From NCBI RefSeq assembly GCF_035918095.1, contig NZ_CP109137.1:8744001-8808000 (forward strand): DNA of 64,000 nt, written 5' to 3'. Origin of the DNA: Streptomyces sp. NBC_01750 (GTDB lineage Bacteria > Actinomycetota > Actinomycetes > Streptomycetales > Streptomycetaceae). A model generated the notes under the pieces. That model saw nothing but the letters and a program-made list of their open reading frames with translations, made no database searches and was not told where the DNA came from. A program made the translations under genes and the position numbers. Of the stretch, positions 24,819 through 34,800 are shown piece by piece. Each line of letters starts with the position of its first letter. Position 1 is the first letter of the stretch.

Positions 24819-26699
24819 GCTGTGACGGCCAGTACGGGAACGTTGCACGGGAGGCTGCTGGAGTACGCCGCCCTGAGTCCGGATGCGCCGGCGGTCTACT
24901 ACGACACGGGGGTGATGACCTACGGAGAGCTTGACCGGCGATCTGCGCTGCTGGCCGAACAGTTGGTGGCGGAAGGTGCGCGGCCGGGGGTACCGGTGGG
25001 TATCTGTGTCGAGCGTACGCCGGACCTGTTCGTCGCTGTTCTCGCGACCCTCCGCTCGGGCGCCTGCTACCTGCCGCTCGATCCCAAGTACCCGGGGGAA
25101 CGGCTGGGCTTCATGAAGGAGGACAGCGGCACTCGTCTGATCTTGTCCACGTCCGCCTCGGCGGACCGCTGCCCGGTCGGCTCCAAGGTGCTGGTGCTCG
25201 GTGGATCCGGTGCTGCGGAGCTGCGTTCCGGCACAGCCCAGGCGCCCGCCGCCACGGCCCCGGCCGACACCGCATACGTGATCTACACCTCTGGTTCCAC
25301 GGGCCGGCCCAAGGCTGTGCCGGTCAGGCACAGCAGCTGCGCGGCGATGCTGTCCGAGGCCGACCGGATCTTCGCGGAGTGCGATCTGAGCGGTGTGGCC
25401 GCCGTGACCTCGATCTGCTTCGACCTGGCGGTCATGGAAATCTTCGTGCCGCTCTCGCGGGGCGGCGCAGTGGTGTTGGTCGACAGCGCGGTCCACCTTC
25501 CGGAGAGCCCGCATCTGAACCGGGTGACACACATCAATTCCGTGCCGTCCGTCATGGCGAGCCTGCTGGACGGGGGCAGCATGCCGGCCGGGCTGCGGTC
25601 CGTGGTCCTTGGGGGGGAGGCGGTGCGCCGTCGGCTCGTCGACCGGGTGTACGCCGAGACGAAGGTGGAGCGGGTCTTCAACGGGTACGGCCCGACGGAG
25701 GGCACCGTCTTCTGCACCTTCAAGCTGGTCCCGAGTGACGAGTCCGGCGAGCCGTCGATAGGCAGCCCCAGCTCCACCGCCCGGATCCACGTCCTGGACG
25801 ACAAGCTGCGGCCCCTGCCGGAAGGGGAGGCGGGGGAACTCTATCTCGGAGGCGAGGGCCTGGCCTGGGGCTACCTGAACCGGCCGGGGCTGACCGCGGA
25901 ACGTTTCGTACCGGATCCGCAGCTCGTCGGTGAACGTATGTACCGCACAGGTGACATCGGCCGTTTCCTGCCCGGCGGCGAACTGGAGTTCGTCGGCCGT
26001 GCGGACCACCAGGTGAAAGTGCGCGGGTACCGCATCGAACTGGAGGAGGCCGAGTCATGGCTGTCCGGATGCCCCGAGGTACGCGAGGCGGCCGTCGCGG
26101 TACACGCGCGTGGCGGGCAGCAGCACACGGGGTCACTGGTGGCGTACGTCGTGCAGGACGAGCCCTGGGCCGCAGCTGGCAACGGTGAGGACCTCTGGTC
26201 GGACGAGGCTCTCCAGGCCCGTATCACCAAGAGGCTGAGCGCGCTGCTGCCTGACTACATGGTCCCCGAGAAAATGGTGTTCCTCGCTGAACTTCCGGTG
26301 TCACCCAACGGCAAGCTCGACCGGGCGGCGCTGCCCGAGCCGCCGGCGTCAGCCGCGTCCGAGACGAAGGAACCCGCGAGCACCCCGACCGAGGCAGCTC
26401 TCGTCGAGCTGTGGGCGCAGCTTCTCGACCGTGACCCGCAGACGATCGGTGTGCGCGACACGTTCTTCGACCTCGGCGGAGACTCGTTGCTCCTGATCCG
26501 GCTGGCCAAGCAGATGACCCGGCGGTTCGGGACGAGGGTCGGGGTGTCGGATCTCTTCCGGTTCCGCGAGATCACCTCGCTCGCCGGCTGGCTGGACAAC
26601 CGTGACGGCACCGAGCCCGACGCCGTCACGGAGGCGAAGCGTCGCGCGACTGCCCGTCGCGCCCTGGTCCGCGGCCGGGGCCGGCCGTCGGCCGACTGA
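24819..26699 (+). CDS. NRPS protein, adenylation-thiolation didomain (SalB-like)
   Basis: 626 aa, A domain (about 5-510) then T domain (about 530-605), with no C or TE domain. A-domain cores: TYGELDRRSALLAEQL, AYVIYTSGSTGRPKAVPV, FNGYGPTEGTVF, GELYLGGEGLAWGY, YRTGDIGRF, VKVRGYRIE, PVSPNGKLDR. The T domain carries the phosphopantetheine Ser in FFDLGGDSLLLIRL. My reading of the specificity residues against GrsA is D-L-M-N-V-G-G-V-F-K, unlike a standard proteinogenic code. It presumably loads the cyclohexenylalanine-type amino acid, which is then hydroxylated on the carrier and passed to the C domain of the PKS. GTG 24819 has an AGGAAGGG site and puts the A domain at the N-terminus; the frame upstream to 24672 has no homology. 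A-domain folding may depend on the MbtH part of the next P450 protein. Confidence 0.9.
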   Translation, partial: AVTASTGTLHGRLLEYAALSPDAPAVYYDTGVMTYGELDRRSALLAEQLVAEGARPGVPVGICVERTPDLFVAVLATLRSGACYLPLDPKYPGERLGFMKEDSGTRLILSTSASADRCPVGSKVLVLGGSGAAELRSGTAQAPAATAPADTAYVIYTSGSTGRPKAVPVRHSSCAAMLSEADRIFAECDLSGVAAVTSICFDLAVMEIFVPLSRGGAVVLVDSAVHLPESPHLNRVTHINSVPSVMASLLDGGSMPAGLRSVVLGGEAVRRRLVDRVYAETKVERVFNGYGPTEGTVFCTFKLVPSDESGEPSIGSPSSTARIHVLDDKLRPLPEGEAGELYLGGEGLAWGYLNRPGLTAERFVPDPQLVGERMYRTGDIGRFLPGGELEFVGRADHQVKVRGYRIELEEAESWLSGCPEVREAAVAVHARGGQQHTGSLVAYVVQDEPWAAAGNGEDLWSDEALQARITKRLSALLPDYMVPEKMVFLAELPVSPNGKLDRAALPEPPASAASETKEPASTPTEAALVELWAQLLDRDPQTIGVRDTFFDLGGDSLLLIRLAKQMTRRFGTRVGVSDLFRFREITSLAGWLDNRDGTEPDAVTEAKRRATARRALVRGRGRPSAD

Positions 26700-26902
26700 G
26701 CCGGCCCGTGCACGGACATCGGCCTGCACTGCAGGCGCCCGCGCCGGCGCGGGGTCCGTCAGAGGAAGACCACGACGAAATCGGTTCCGTGGCTACCGGG
26801 TTCCCAGACCGGCTTCCCGGAGCCGTCGGTGAAGAGCACTTCTGAGACAGCCCGCTGAACAGGCGGGAGTCCGTTGCCTTGCTGGGCAAGGAGGAGATCC
26901 AG

Positions 26903-27118
26903 GTGAACCAGGCGCTGATCAGCGATCCGTCCCGCGTACAGGCGTGTGCGACGCTCGGCGGTCATTATGAGTTCGATCTCGCGGTTCCCGGCATCCGGGA
27001 CCGGATGGCGGCGATGGTGTCGTCCGGGCATGTGGTCATCCGCGGGGGAGCCGGTCCGCGGACACTGATGCCGCATCAGCCCTTCGTGGGTCGCTCTTTC
27101 CGGCGGACGGAGTGGTGA
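26903..27118 (+). CDS. Small hypothetical protein upstream of the P450
   Basis: A 71-aa frame from GTG 26903 (AAGGAGGAG just upstream) to a stop that overlaps the P450 start (GTGGTGA). It reads VNQALISDPSRVQACATLGG then HYEFDLAVPGIRDRMAAMVS and HVVIRGGAGPRTLM. No family is recognised. The strong ribosome site and stop/start overlap argue for a real, coupled gene, but the C-terminal SFRRTEW tail and lack of known homology leave it open. It could be the decayed end of a longer gene, since 26700-26900 is otherwise empty. Confidence 0.4.
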   Translation: MNQALISDPSRVQACATLGGHYEFDLAVPGIRDRMAAMVSSGHVVIRGGAGPRTLMPHQPFVGRSFRRTEW

Positions 27119-28626
27119 GCGCCCAGCACGTCGGCTCCTCCTCGATTCGGGCCGACCGGAGCGGCGGAACGAACCGGACTGATGTCGCCCTCGACCTCGG
27201 CGACCCCGCCACGTTCGCGGAGCACGATCTTTCCGGGTTCTGGCGGGGACTGAGGGACACCCGCCCCGTCCACTGGAACCCGCCCACGGGACACCGCCGC
27301 GGGTTCTGGGTCCTGTCACGTCATGAGGACATCATGGCCGTCCACCGCGACGACGAGGCTTTCACCTCGGAGCGGGGCAACGTACTTGTGACCCTGCTGG
27401 AGGGCGGCGACGCGGGGGCGGGCAAGATGCTCGCGGTCACCGACGGCCCGCGACACGAGCAGTTGCGGAAGATCCTGCTGAGATCCCTGGGGCCGCGTGT
27501 ACTCGAACCTGTGGCGGAAGCTGTGCGGGCGAACACGCGTCAGTTGGTCCGGGAGGCGGTCTCGCGTGATGAGTGCGACTTCGCCTTGGAGATCGCCAGC
27601 CGGATTCCCATGACCACCATCTCCAATCTGCTGGGCATACCCGAGAGCGACCGTGACTTCCTCCTGAAGCAGACGAAGACCGCGCTGAGCGCCGATGACG
27701 ACGAAGTCGACGAGACGGAGTCGGCGATGGCGCGCAACGAGATCCTGCTCTACTTCCTGGACCTGGTGGAGGAGCGGCGAAGGGCCCCTGGTGAGGACCT
27801 CATCAGCACGCTGGCCTCCAGCACGGTCGAAGGGGCCGCACTGAGCGACGAGGACATCGTGCTCAACTGCTACAGCCTGATCATCGGTGGCGACGAGACC
27901 AGCCGGCTGACCATGATCGACAGCGTGCGTTCGCTCGCCGCGCACCCGGACCAGTGGCGTCGGTTGAAGAACGGCGACTGTTCGATCGAGACGGCCGTCG
28001 ACGAGGTACTGCGCTGGGCTTCCCCCTCGATGCACTTCGGCAGGAGCGCCGTTCGGGACACAGAGATCCACGGTGTCCGCATCGCCAAGGACGACATTGT
28101 CACCCTCTGGCACATCTCCGCCAACCAGGACGAGCGAGTCTTCGAAAAGCCTCAGGTGTTCGACTTGGGACGTCGGCCCAACAAACACATCTCGTTCGGC
28201 TACGGCCCGCACTTCTGCGTCGGCTCTTATCTCGCCAAGATCGAGATATCTGAACTCCTCATGGCCTTGCGGGACTTCGCCCTGAATATCGAGCAGACCG
28301 GCGAAGCGCTGCGGGTCCGCTCGAACCTTCTGAATGGCTTTCACAGCTTGCCGGTACGTATGTGGCCGGATCATGCCGGACTGGCACGCGACAAACGAAC
28401 TGAACGGAGCGAAGTGATGACGGGCAATCCGTTCGAACCGGATGGCGGCGACTGGCAGGTGGTCGTCAACGACCAGGGTCAGCATGCTCTTTGGCGACCG
28501 TTCCTCGACCTCCCGGCCGGCTGGAACGTCATCCTCTCCGAGGCGGACCGGGAGATTGCGCTGAATTACATCGATCTGAACTGGACGAGCCTCGGCCCGG
28601 TGGAGCGACCGAGCGGCACGCCGTAG
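27112..28626 (+). CDS. Cytochrome P450 fused in frame to an MbtH-like protein (SalD-MbtH type)
   Basis: 504 aa. Residues 1 to about 425 are a bacterial P450: I-helix LIIGGDETSRLTM, ExxR in AVDEVLRWASPS, haem loop SFGYGPHFCVGSYLAK. Residues 436-504 are a full MbtH-like protein: GNPFEPDGGDWQVVVNDQGQ, HALWRPFLDLPAGW and NYIDLNWTSLGP with the three conserved Trp. The linker is only about 11 residues (LARDKRTERSE). Inside the frame, at the MbtH start, a GGAG lies 7 nt before ATG 28417 and the bases read TGATG, the usual P450-stop/MbtH-start overlap. MbtH may thus still be made separately, and the fusion may come from one indel. By analogy with salinosporamide, the P450 hydroxylates the carrier-bound amino acid while MbtH supports the A domain. 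Confidence 0.9.
   Translation: MVSAQHVGSSSIRADRSGGTNRTDVALDLGDPATFAEHDLSGFWRGLRDTRPVHWNPPTGHRRGFWVLSRHEDIMAVHRDDEAFTSERGNVLVTLLEGGDAGAGKMLAVTDGPRHEQLRKILLRSLGPRVLEPVAEAVRANTRQLVREAVSRDECDFALEIASRIPMTTISNLLGIPESDRDFLLKQTKTALSADDDEVDETESAMARNEILLYFLDLVEERRRAPGEDLISTLASSTVEGAALSDEDIVLNCYSLIIGGDETSRLTMIDSVRSLAAHPDQWRRLKNGDCSIETAVDEVLRWASPSMHFGRSAVRDTEIHGVRIAKDDIVTLWHISANQDERVFEKPQVFDLGRRPNKHISFGYGPHFCVGSYLAKIEISELLMALRDFALNIEQTGEALRVRSNLLNGFHSLPVRMWPDHAGLARDKRTERSEVMTGNPFEPDGGDWQVVVNDQGQHALWRPFLDLPAGWNVILSEADREIALNYIDLNWTSLGPVERPSGTP
28406..28419 (+). promoter_or_regulatory. Internal ribosome site and start of the MbtH part
   Basis: GGAG at 28406-28409, seven bases, then ATG at 28417-28419. The TGATG context is that of a normal coupled start, although no stop closes the P450 frame here. 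The same TGATG arrangement is present, with a working stop, in the decayed copy near 37021. Confidence 0.55.
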
Positions 28627-28865
28627 ATCCTTGTGCCGCCGTCAAGATCCCTACGGCTTCTTCGTCGCCGGGGTCGATGAGGAGCATCTCCTGGCGCTGC
28701 CCATCGGATCCGTTGCAGCACGCGAAACGGCGGAGTGAGTCTTTCGGTTCCTGTGCGATCTCCCACGGGTGGCCACCCCGATGCTTTCCCATCTCTTTCC
28801 GACCCCTCGATCGGCCGACCGCAACCTCCGTGAACGCATTCCATCAGTCCTGCTGGGGAGCTGAA

Positions 28866-31800
28866 ATGCCGCAAGAGCGTGTAGTGCGAGATCTGCATGC
28901 TGTAACAGATTATCTGCTTTCCCGTATCGCCGAGCTGCTGGACGTGTCCAGGAACGAGCTGGACCGCTGGGTACCGGTGCATCAGTACGGATTGGACTCG
29001 GCGAGGTCGGTAGCTCTTGCCGCATCGTTGTCCGAATTCCTCGGCTGGCGGGTTCCGGCCACATGGATGTGGCAGTATCCGACCGTCGACGCCCTGTCCC
29101 GTGCGCTCGTCGAGGGCCCACGTGCCGCGGAGGCCGCCCCGAGCACCGATCGCCGCTTGGCACCGCGTGAACCCATCGCGGTCGTGGGCATCGGCTGCCG
29201 GTTCCCCGGAGGACCGGATCCGTCCTCGTTCTGGCAGTTGCTGGTCGAGGGCCGCGACGCCGTCGGACCGGTACCCGCCGCGCGGCGTGAGCTCCTGGGC
29301 GACAAGGTGCGCTGGGGCGGGTTCATCGACGGCATCGACCAGTTCGATCCGCTCTTCTTCGGTATCTCACCCCGCGAAGCCGTCCAGATGGACCCGCAGC
29401 AGCGCCTGGCGCTGGAGCTGGCCTGGGAGGCGCTTGAGGACGCGGGTGTCGCGCCCCTCAGCCTCGCCGGCAGCGACACCGGCGTGTTCATGGCTTCCTG
29501 CTACGGCGACTACGCCGCGTTGGCCCACTACCGCGGCCCCGACCAGGGCATCACCCCGCACACCGCGACCGGCATGCACGACGGCCTCATCGCCAACCGC
29601 GTCTCCTACGCCCTCGGCCTACAGGGCCCGAGCATGGCCATCGACGCCGCCTGCGCGGGGTCGCTGGTCGCGGTGCACCTGGGATGCCAGTCGATCTGGC
29701 TGGGCGAGAGCGAGCTGGTGCTGGCCGGCGGAGTGAACCTGAGCTTCGTCTCCGACTACTTCACCGCGGTGGAACAACTGGGTGCGGTCTCCCCGGACGG
29801 CCGGTGCAAGGCGTTCGACGCTCGTGCCAACGGGATGGTGCGAAGCGAGGGCGGCGGGTCCGTGGTGCTGGCCCCGTTGAGGGTGGCGCTGGAGCGGGAT
29901 CTGCCGGTGTACTGCCTGATCAAGGGCAGCTCGGCCAACAACGACGGCTTCAGCAGCGGCCTGACCGCCCCGAATCCCCAGGCGCAGGAGCTGATGCTCC
30001 GCACCGCGTACCGGCGGGCCGGCATCGAGCCCTCTCTTGTCGACTACATCGAGTGCCACGGCACCGGGACGCCCCTCGGTGACCCGATCGAGGCCAACGC
30101 CATCGGTGCGGTGCTGGGCGGCGACCGAAGGGAGGCGCTGCGACTCGGCTCCGTCAAGTCCAACGTCGGGCATCTGGAGGCGGCGGCCGGCGTCGTCGGC
30201 CTGGCCAAACTCGCGCTGTCGATCCGCAACGGCGTGCTGCCGGCGAGCCTGCACTACGCCAACCCGAATCCGCAGATCCTGTTCGACGAGTACAACCTCA
30301 CGGTCCAGGACCGGTTGACGCCATGGCCGCGACGGTCGGACGCGCGCCGGGCGGGCGTCAGCTCGTTCGGCTTCGGCGGCGCGATCTGCCACCTCGCAGT
30401 CGAGGAGCTGCCGCGCCCCGAAGGGGCACTCGTGCTGCTGGCCGAGGACTCCCAGGAGGCGTTGGTCGCGCGGGCCTCGGCGCTGATTGCCGAGACCGAC
30501 CTGCGGGCGGTCTGCGGGCGGGCACCGGGCGACGGCACGTTCCGGCTCGCGGCCGCCGCCCGCGACATGACCGAACTCAGGGCCCAACTGGAGGCTTTCA
30601 CTGCTGGCACGACGGCTGCCGGGCTGAGCGTCGGGGAGAAGACCGAACGCAAGCCGCGGGTGGCGTTCCTGTTCTCCGGCAATGGATCGCAGTGGGTGGG
30701 CATGGGCAGGCAGCTGCTTGCCGGTATGCCCGTGTTCCGGCGGTCCATGATGCGGTCCGACAAGCGGATGCGGGAGCTGCTGGGCTTCTCGCTCGTCGAC
30801 CAGCTGCTGGATCCGGACGGCCGCATCGACGACATGGACGTCTTTCAGCCGTTGCTGTTCTCCATACAGGTCGCCTTGGCCGATGCCTGGCGCTCGCTGG
30901 GAGTGGAGCCGGACGTCGTGCTGGGACAGAGCGTCGGTGAGTTCGCCGCCTCCCACATCGCCGGCGCACTCGACTTCGCCGACGCCTCCCGCCTGGCCGC
31001 CCACCACGGCCGGCTCCTCCAGCAACTGGCCGTAGGACGCGGCGACGGCATCGTGGTGATGACCGCCGCGGACGAGGTCAAGCAGCACCTGACCGGTCAG
31101 CTCACCGTTTCCGGCTACAACGGCCTGAACTCCACCCTGGTCACCGGCACACCGCAGGAGATCGACGACCTCGTCCAGCGGCTGACCGATGAGGGCGTCA
31201 CGAACCACCGGGTGCGGATGGGCCACGCACCGCACTCGCCGTTGGTCGACCACGTCCTCCCCCCCCTGAAGGCCCAACTCGCCGACATCAAGCCCCGGAC
31301 CACCAGCATCCCGATGATCTCGACGGTCACCGGCGAACTGGTCGACGGCGCCGAACTCGGGCCGGACTACTGGGGGGACAACCTGCGCCAGGAGATCCGG
31401 GTGGTCGACGCCCTGACGACCCTGCGCGGCCACGACATCGACGCGGTGATCGAACTCAGCCCGCATCCGGTACTACTCAAGTCGGTGGCGGAGGTCCTGT
31501 CGGCGGTCACCTTGCCCTCACTCCGGCGTGGCGCCGACGAAGCCTCGACCCTGCTGGGCTCGCTCGGCGCGCTGTACGCGGCCGGCCACCCCGTGACGGT
31601 CGGCCCGTTCCTCGCGGGTGACTGGGGACGACACGTCCCCCCGAAGCGGGGTGGCGTCGCGGCGGACGAACCGATGCATCTCGTACCCGTCACGGCGCAC
31701 TCGGCGGCTGCGCTGGCCGACACCTGCCGTGAGCTGTCCAACCACGTCGAACGCGACGCGGGCCTGCGGGTGTCCGACCTCGCCTACACGCTCGCGACCA

Positions 31801-34800
31801 GGCGTACCCACCACAACCACCGGGTGGCGCTCTTCGCTCGCAACCGTCAGGAAGTCCTGGACGGACTTGCCCGGGTCGCCGCGGGGCAGCCGCACCCCGA
31901 TGTCGTCACGGGCACGGTCGCCGGCAACAGCGACCGGCGGGTGGCGCTGGTGTTCTCCGGCGGCGGTACGCACTGGGTGGGTATGGGCCGGGAGCTCATG
32001 CGCTCGCACGCCGGCTTCCGCGAGTGGATGCATGCCTGCGATGCCGCCGTGCGCGCGGCGGGCGGCGGCTCGGTGCTCGATGAGCTCGCCGCCCCGGCCG
32101 ACCGGACCAGACTTGAGGAAATGGATGTCCAGCAACCCGTTCTGTTCGCCTTGCAGGTCTCGCTGGCGAGGGTCTGGCTCGAACTCGGTCTCCAACCGTC
32201 CGCCGTCGTCGGTCACAGCATGGGCGAAGTCGCCGCCGCCTGCGTGGCAGGCAGGCTGTCACTGGAGGACGCCGCCCGTGTCGTGGTCGCGCGGTCGCAC
32301 CTGATCGAGCGGAAGGCCGCCGCCGCCGCCGTGATTTCCGTCGAACTGCCTGAGCAGGAACTGCTGCGCAGGATCGGCCCGTACGCCGGACAAGTGACCG
32401 TCGTCGCGGTGAACAGCCCCACGAACACGGTGGTCACCGGCCCGCCCGACGCCATCCGTGCATTCGATGCCGGCCTCAAGCAGGCTGGGATCTCGACCAG
32501 GCATGTCCAGATCGCGCGACCGGCGCACAGCCCCGGCATGGATCCGCTGATCCCGCCACTGCGCGAGATGATCAACGGCATCACCCCGCTGACCGGCACC
32601 ATCGACTTCTACTCCACGGCACTGGCCGACACGGTGAACCCGGTCACCGACGTCGACTACTGGGTACACAACCTGCGCGACCAGGTCCGGTTCGCCGACA
32701 CCATCGGTGCGCTGGTCGCGGACGGCGTCGGCACCTTCGTCGAGATCGGCCCGCACGAGACCCTGTGCGGCGCGGTCGAGGAGATCGCGCTGACCCGTGG
32801 TGTCCAGGTGCACGCGATCAACTCCCTGCGACGCGACGAAAGTGACGTCCGCTGCCTGCTGGGAGCCGCCGCGTCACTGTACGTCAGGGGTCTTCCGCTG
32901 ACCTTCGACCCGTTGTTCGCCGATGACGTCGAGGTCGTGGAAACCCCCCTCGTGCAATGGCAGAAGGACCGCTACTGGCTGGACACCACGCCTCGCCGCG
33001 AAGTCGTGTCGGCCCCGGCCGCCGAGATCGCGGTCGAAGCCGGGGTCACGCCGGTGGCGATGCAGCCGGCCGCGGACAGGTCGGTGGGGGAGATCGTCCT
33101 CGCCGAGATCGCCGACGCGCTGGGCGTACCGGTCAGCAGGTTCGACGAGAACGCGGGCCTGCGCGACTTCGGCCTGGACTCGATGCTGGCGATCCGCCTC
33201 GTCAACAGGCTCCAGGCGCTGATCGGGCGGCGCGTGTCGCCGGTGGTGTTCCTCGACGGCCGGACCATATCCGAGGTCGTCGCCCACTTCGTCGAGATCG
33301 TCGGTGAGCCGGCGGCGACCGCGGCGGCCCAGTCGGCCTCGACGCCGAAGGCGGTGGCCGAGCCGACGCCCGAGGCCAGGTCGCCACAGGCGTTCCTGGA
33401 CGACCTGTCCGAGCTGGACGCCGAGGAACTGGTGGACGAACTGGCCGCACGCGGCTTGCTCGATCCCACCGACGCACCGGCGTCGGAGCAGCTGCGCGCC
33501 GACGGTCTCGGCCTCGAACTGGCGTCGGCGTCGCACGGCCAGGCATCGCTGTGGTTCATGCAACAGGTCGATCCGGACGCGGTGCCCTACAACTTCATGG
33601 TGGCCGCCCGGATCCGGACCGCGGTCGACGAACAGTCACTCGAGCGCGCCGTGCGGGCCGTGATGGAGCGGCATCCCGCGCTGCGCACGATCTTCGTCGA
33701 GGCCGGCGGTCACCCCTACCAGGTCATCCTGGACGAACCGGAGTACGAGTTCATCGTGGTGGACAGCTCGGACCGCGACGACGAACAGGCCCGCGAGGAA
33801 CTGGCCGCATACGGGCATCTGCCCCTCGACATCGACAACGGGCCGCTGGTGCGGGTCGTGCTGATAGCCCGTGGGCCGGCGGACCACTACCTGCTGGTGC
33901 TCGTGCACCACATCGCGTCGGACGCGGCGTCGGCCGATGTGATGTTCCGTGAACTCCAGGAGTTCTACGAGGGTGCCGACCCCGCCGCCGGCAACCCGGT
34001 TCCCCCGTACACGGACTTCGTCGAGTGGGAGCGGCAGTGGCTGGCCGGCCCGGCGGCCGACGCGGCACTCGACTGGTGGTCGCAGAGGCTGGCCGACCCG
34101 CCCGCCCATCTCGAACTGTCCACCATGGAGCGCCCTCCCGGTGTCACCTACGAGGGCCGCGACCTCAGGTTCCGCTGGAGCGCCGAGGAGTCCCGTCAGC
34201 TCAGGGAGTTCGCGGTGGGCGAGGGGGTGTCGATCAGCACCGTCGTGCTGGCCGGTTTCTTCGCCACGCTCAACCGCGCGGTCGGCGTCGAGGACTCCGT
34301 ACTGGCCACCGCCATCGCCCAACGCGGTGAGCCCGGCTGGGAATCCGCCATCGGCTACTACCTGAACACCGTGCTGATACGAGCGAACCCCGCCGGCGAC
34401 CGCAGTTTCCGGGATCTGCTGCGTGAGGTCCACGCGTTCTCGCTCGGCCTGCTCGAACACATGAACTACCCCCTCGACCGGTTGGCGTCCATCCTGAAGC
34501 CGCCGAGGGCCGAAGGCCGGCCGCCGTGGTTCGACGTCGCGATGAACTGGCTGTCCTCGGACGCCTTTCCCCGCTCCACCAAGCTCTTCCACGGCACGGG
34601 CGACACGATCGCGCCCGACAGCGCCCTGCCGCTCGAACCGCTGCCGGTGCGCAGGCACATCGCCAAGTTCGACTTGGAGATCTCGATGGCAGACATCTCC
34701 GGTGAAGTGGTCGGCCATGTCCAGTACAAACCCAGCTACCTGGAGAAGGAGACCGTGACGGCACTGCTCACGCTCTACCGCACTGTGCTCTTCGGCTCGA

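Noticed and set aside
28491..28865. N-terminal extension of the giant PKS
   Set aside because: It overlaps the MbtH part, has no homology, and the ATG at 28866 has a good ribosome site followed directly by an ACP.
29619..31466. 615-codon minus-strand frame opposite the first KS-AT
   Set aside because: Shadow of the PKS; no recognisable domain and implausible composition.
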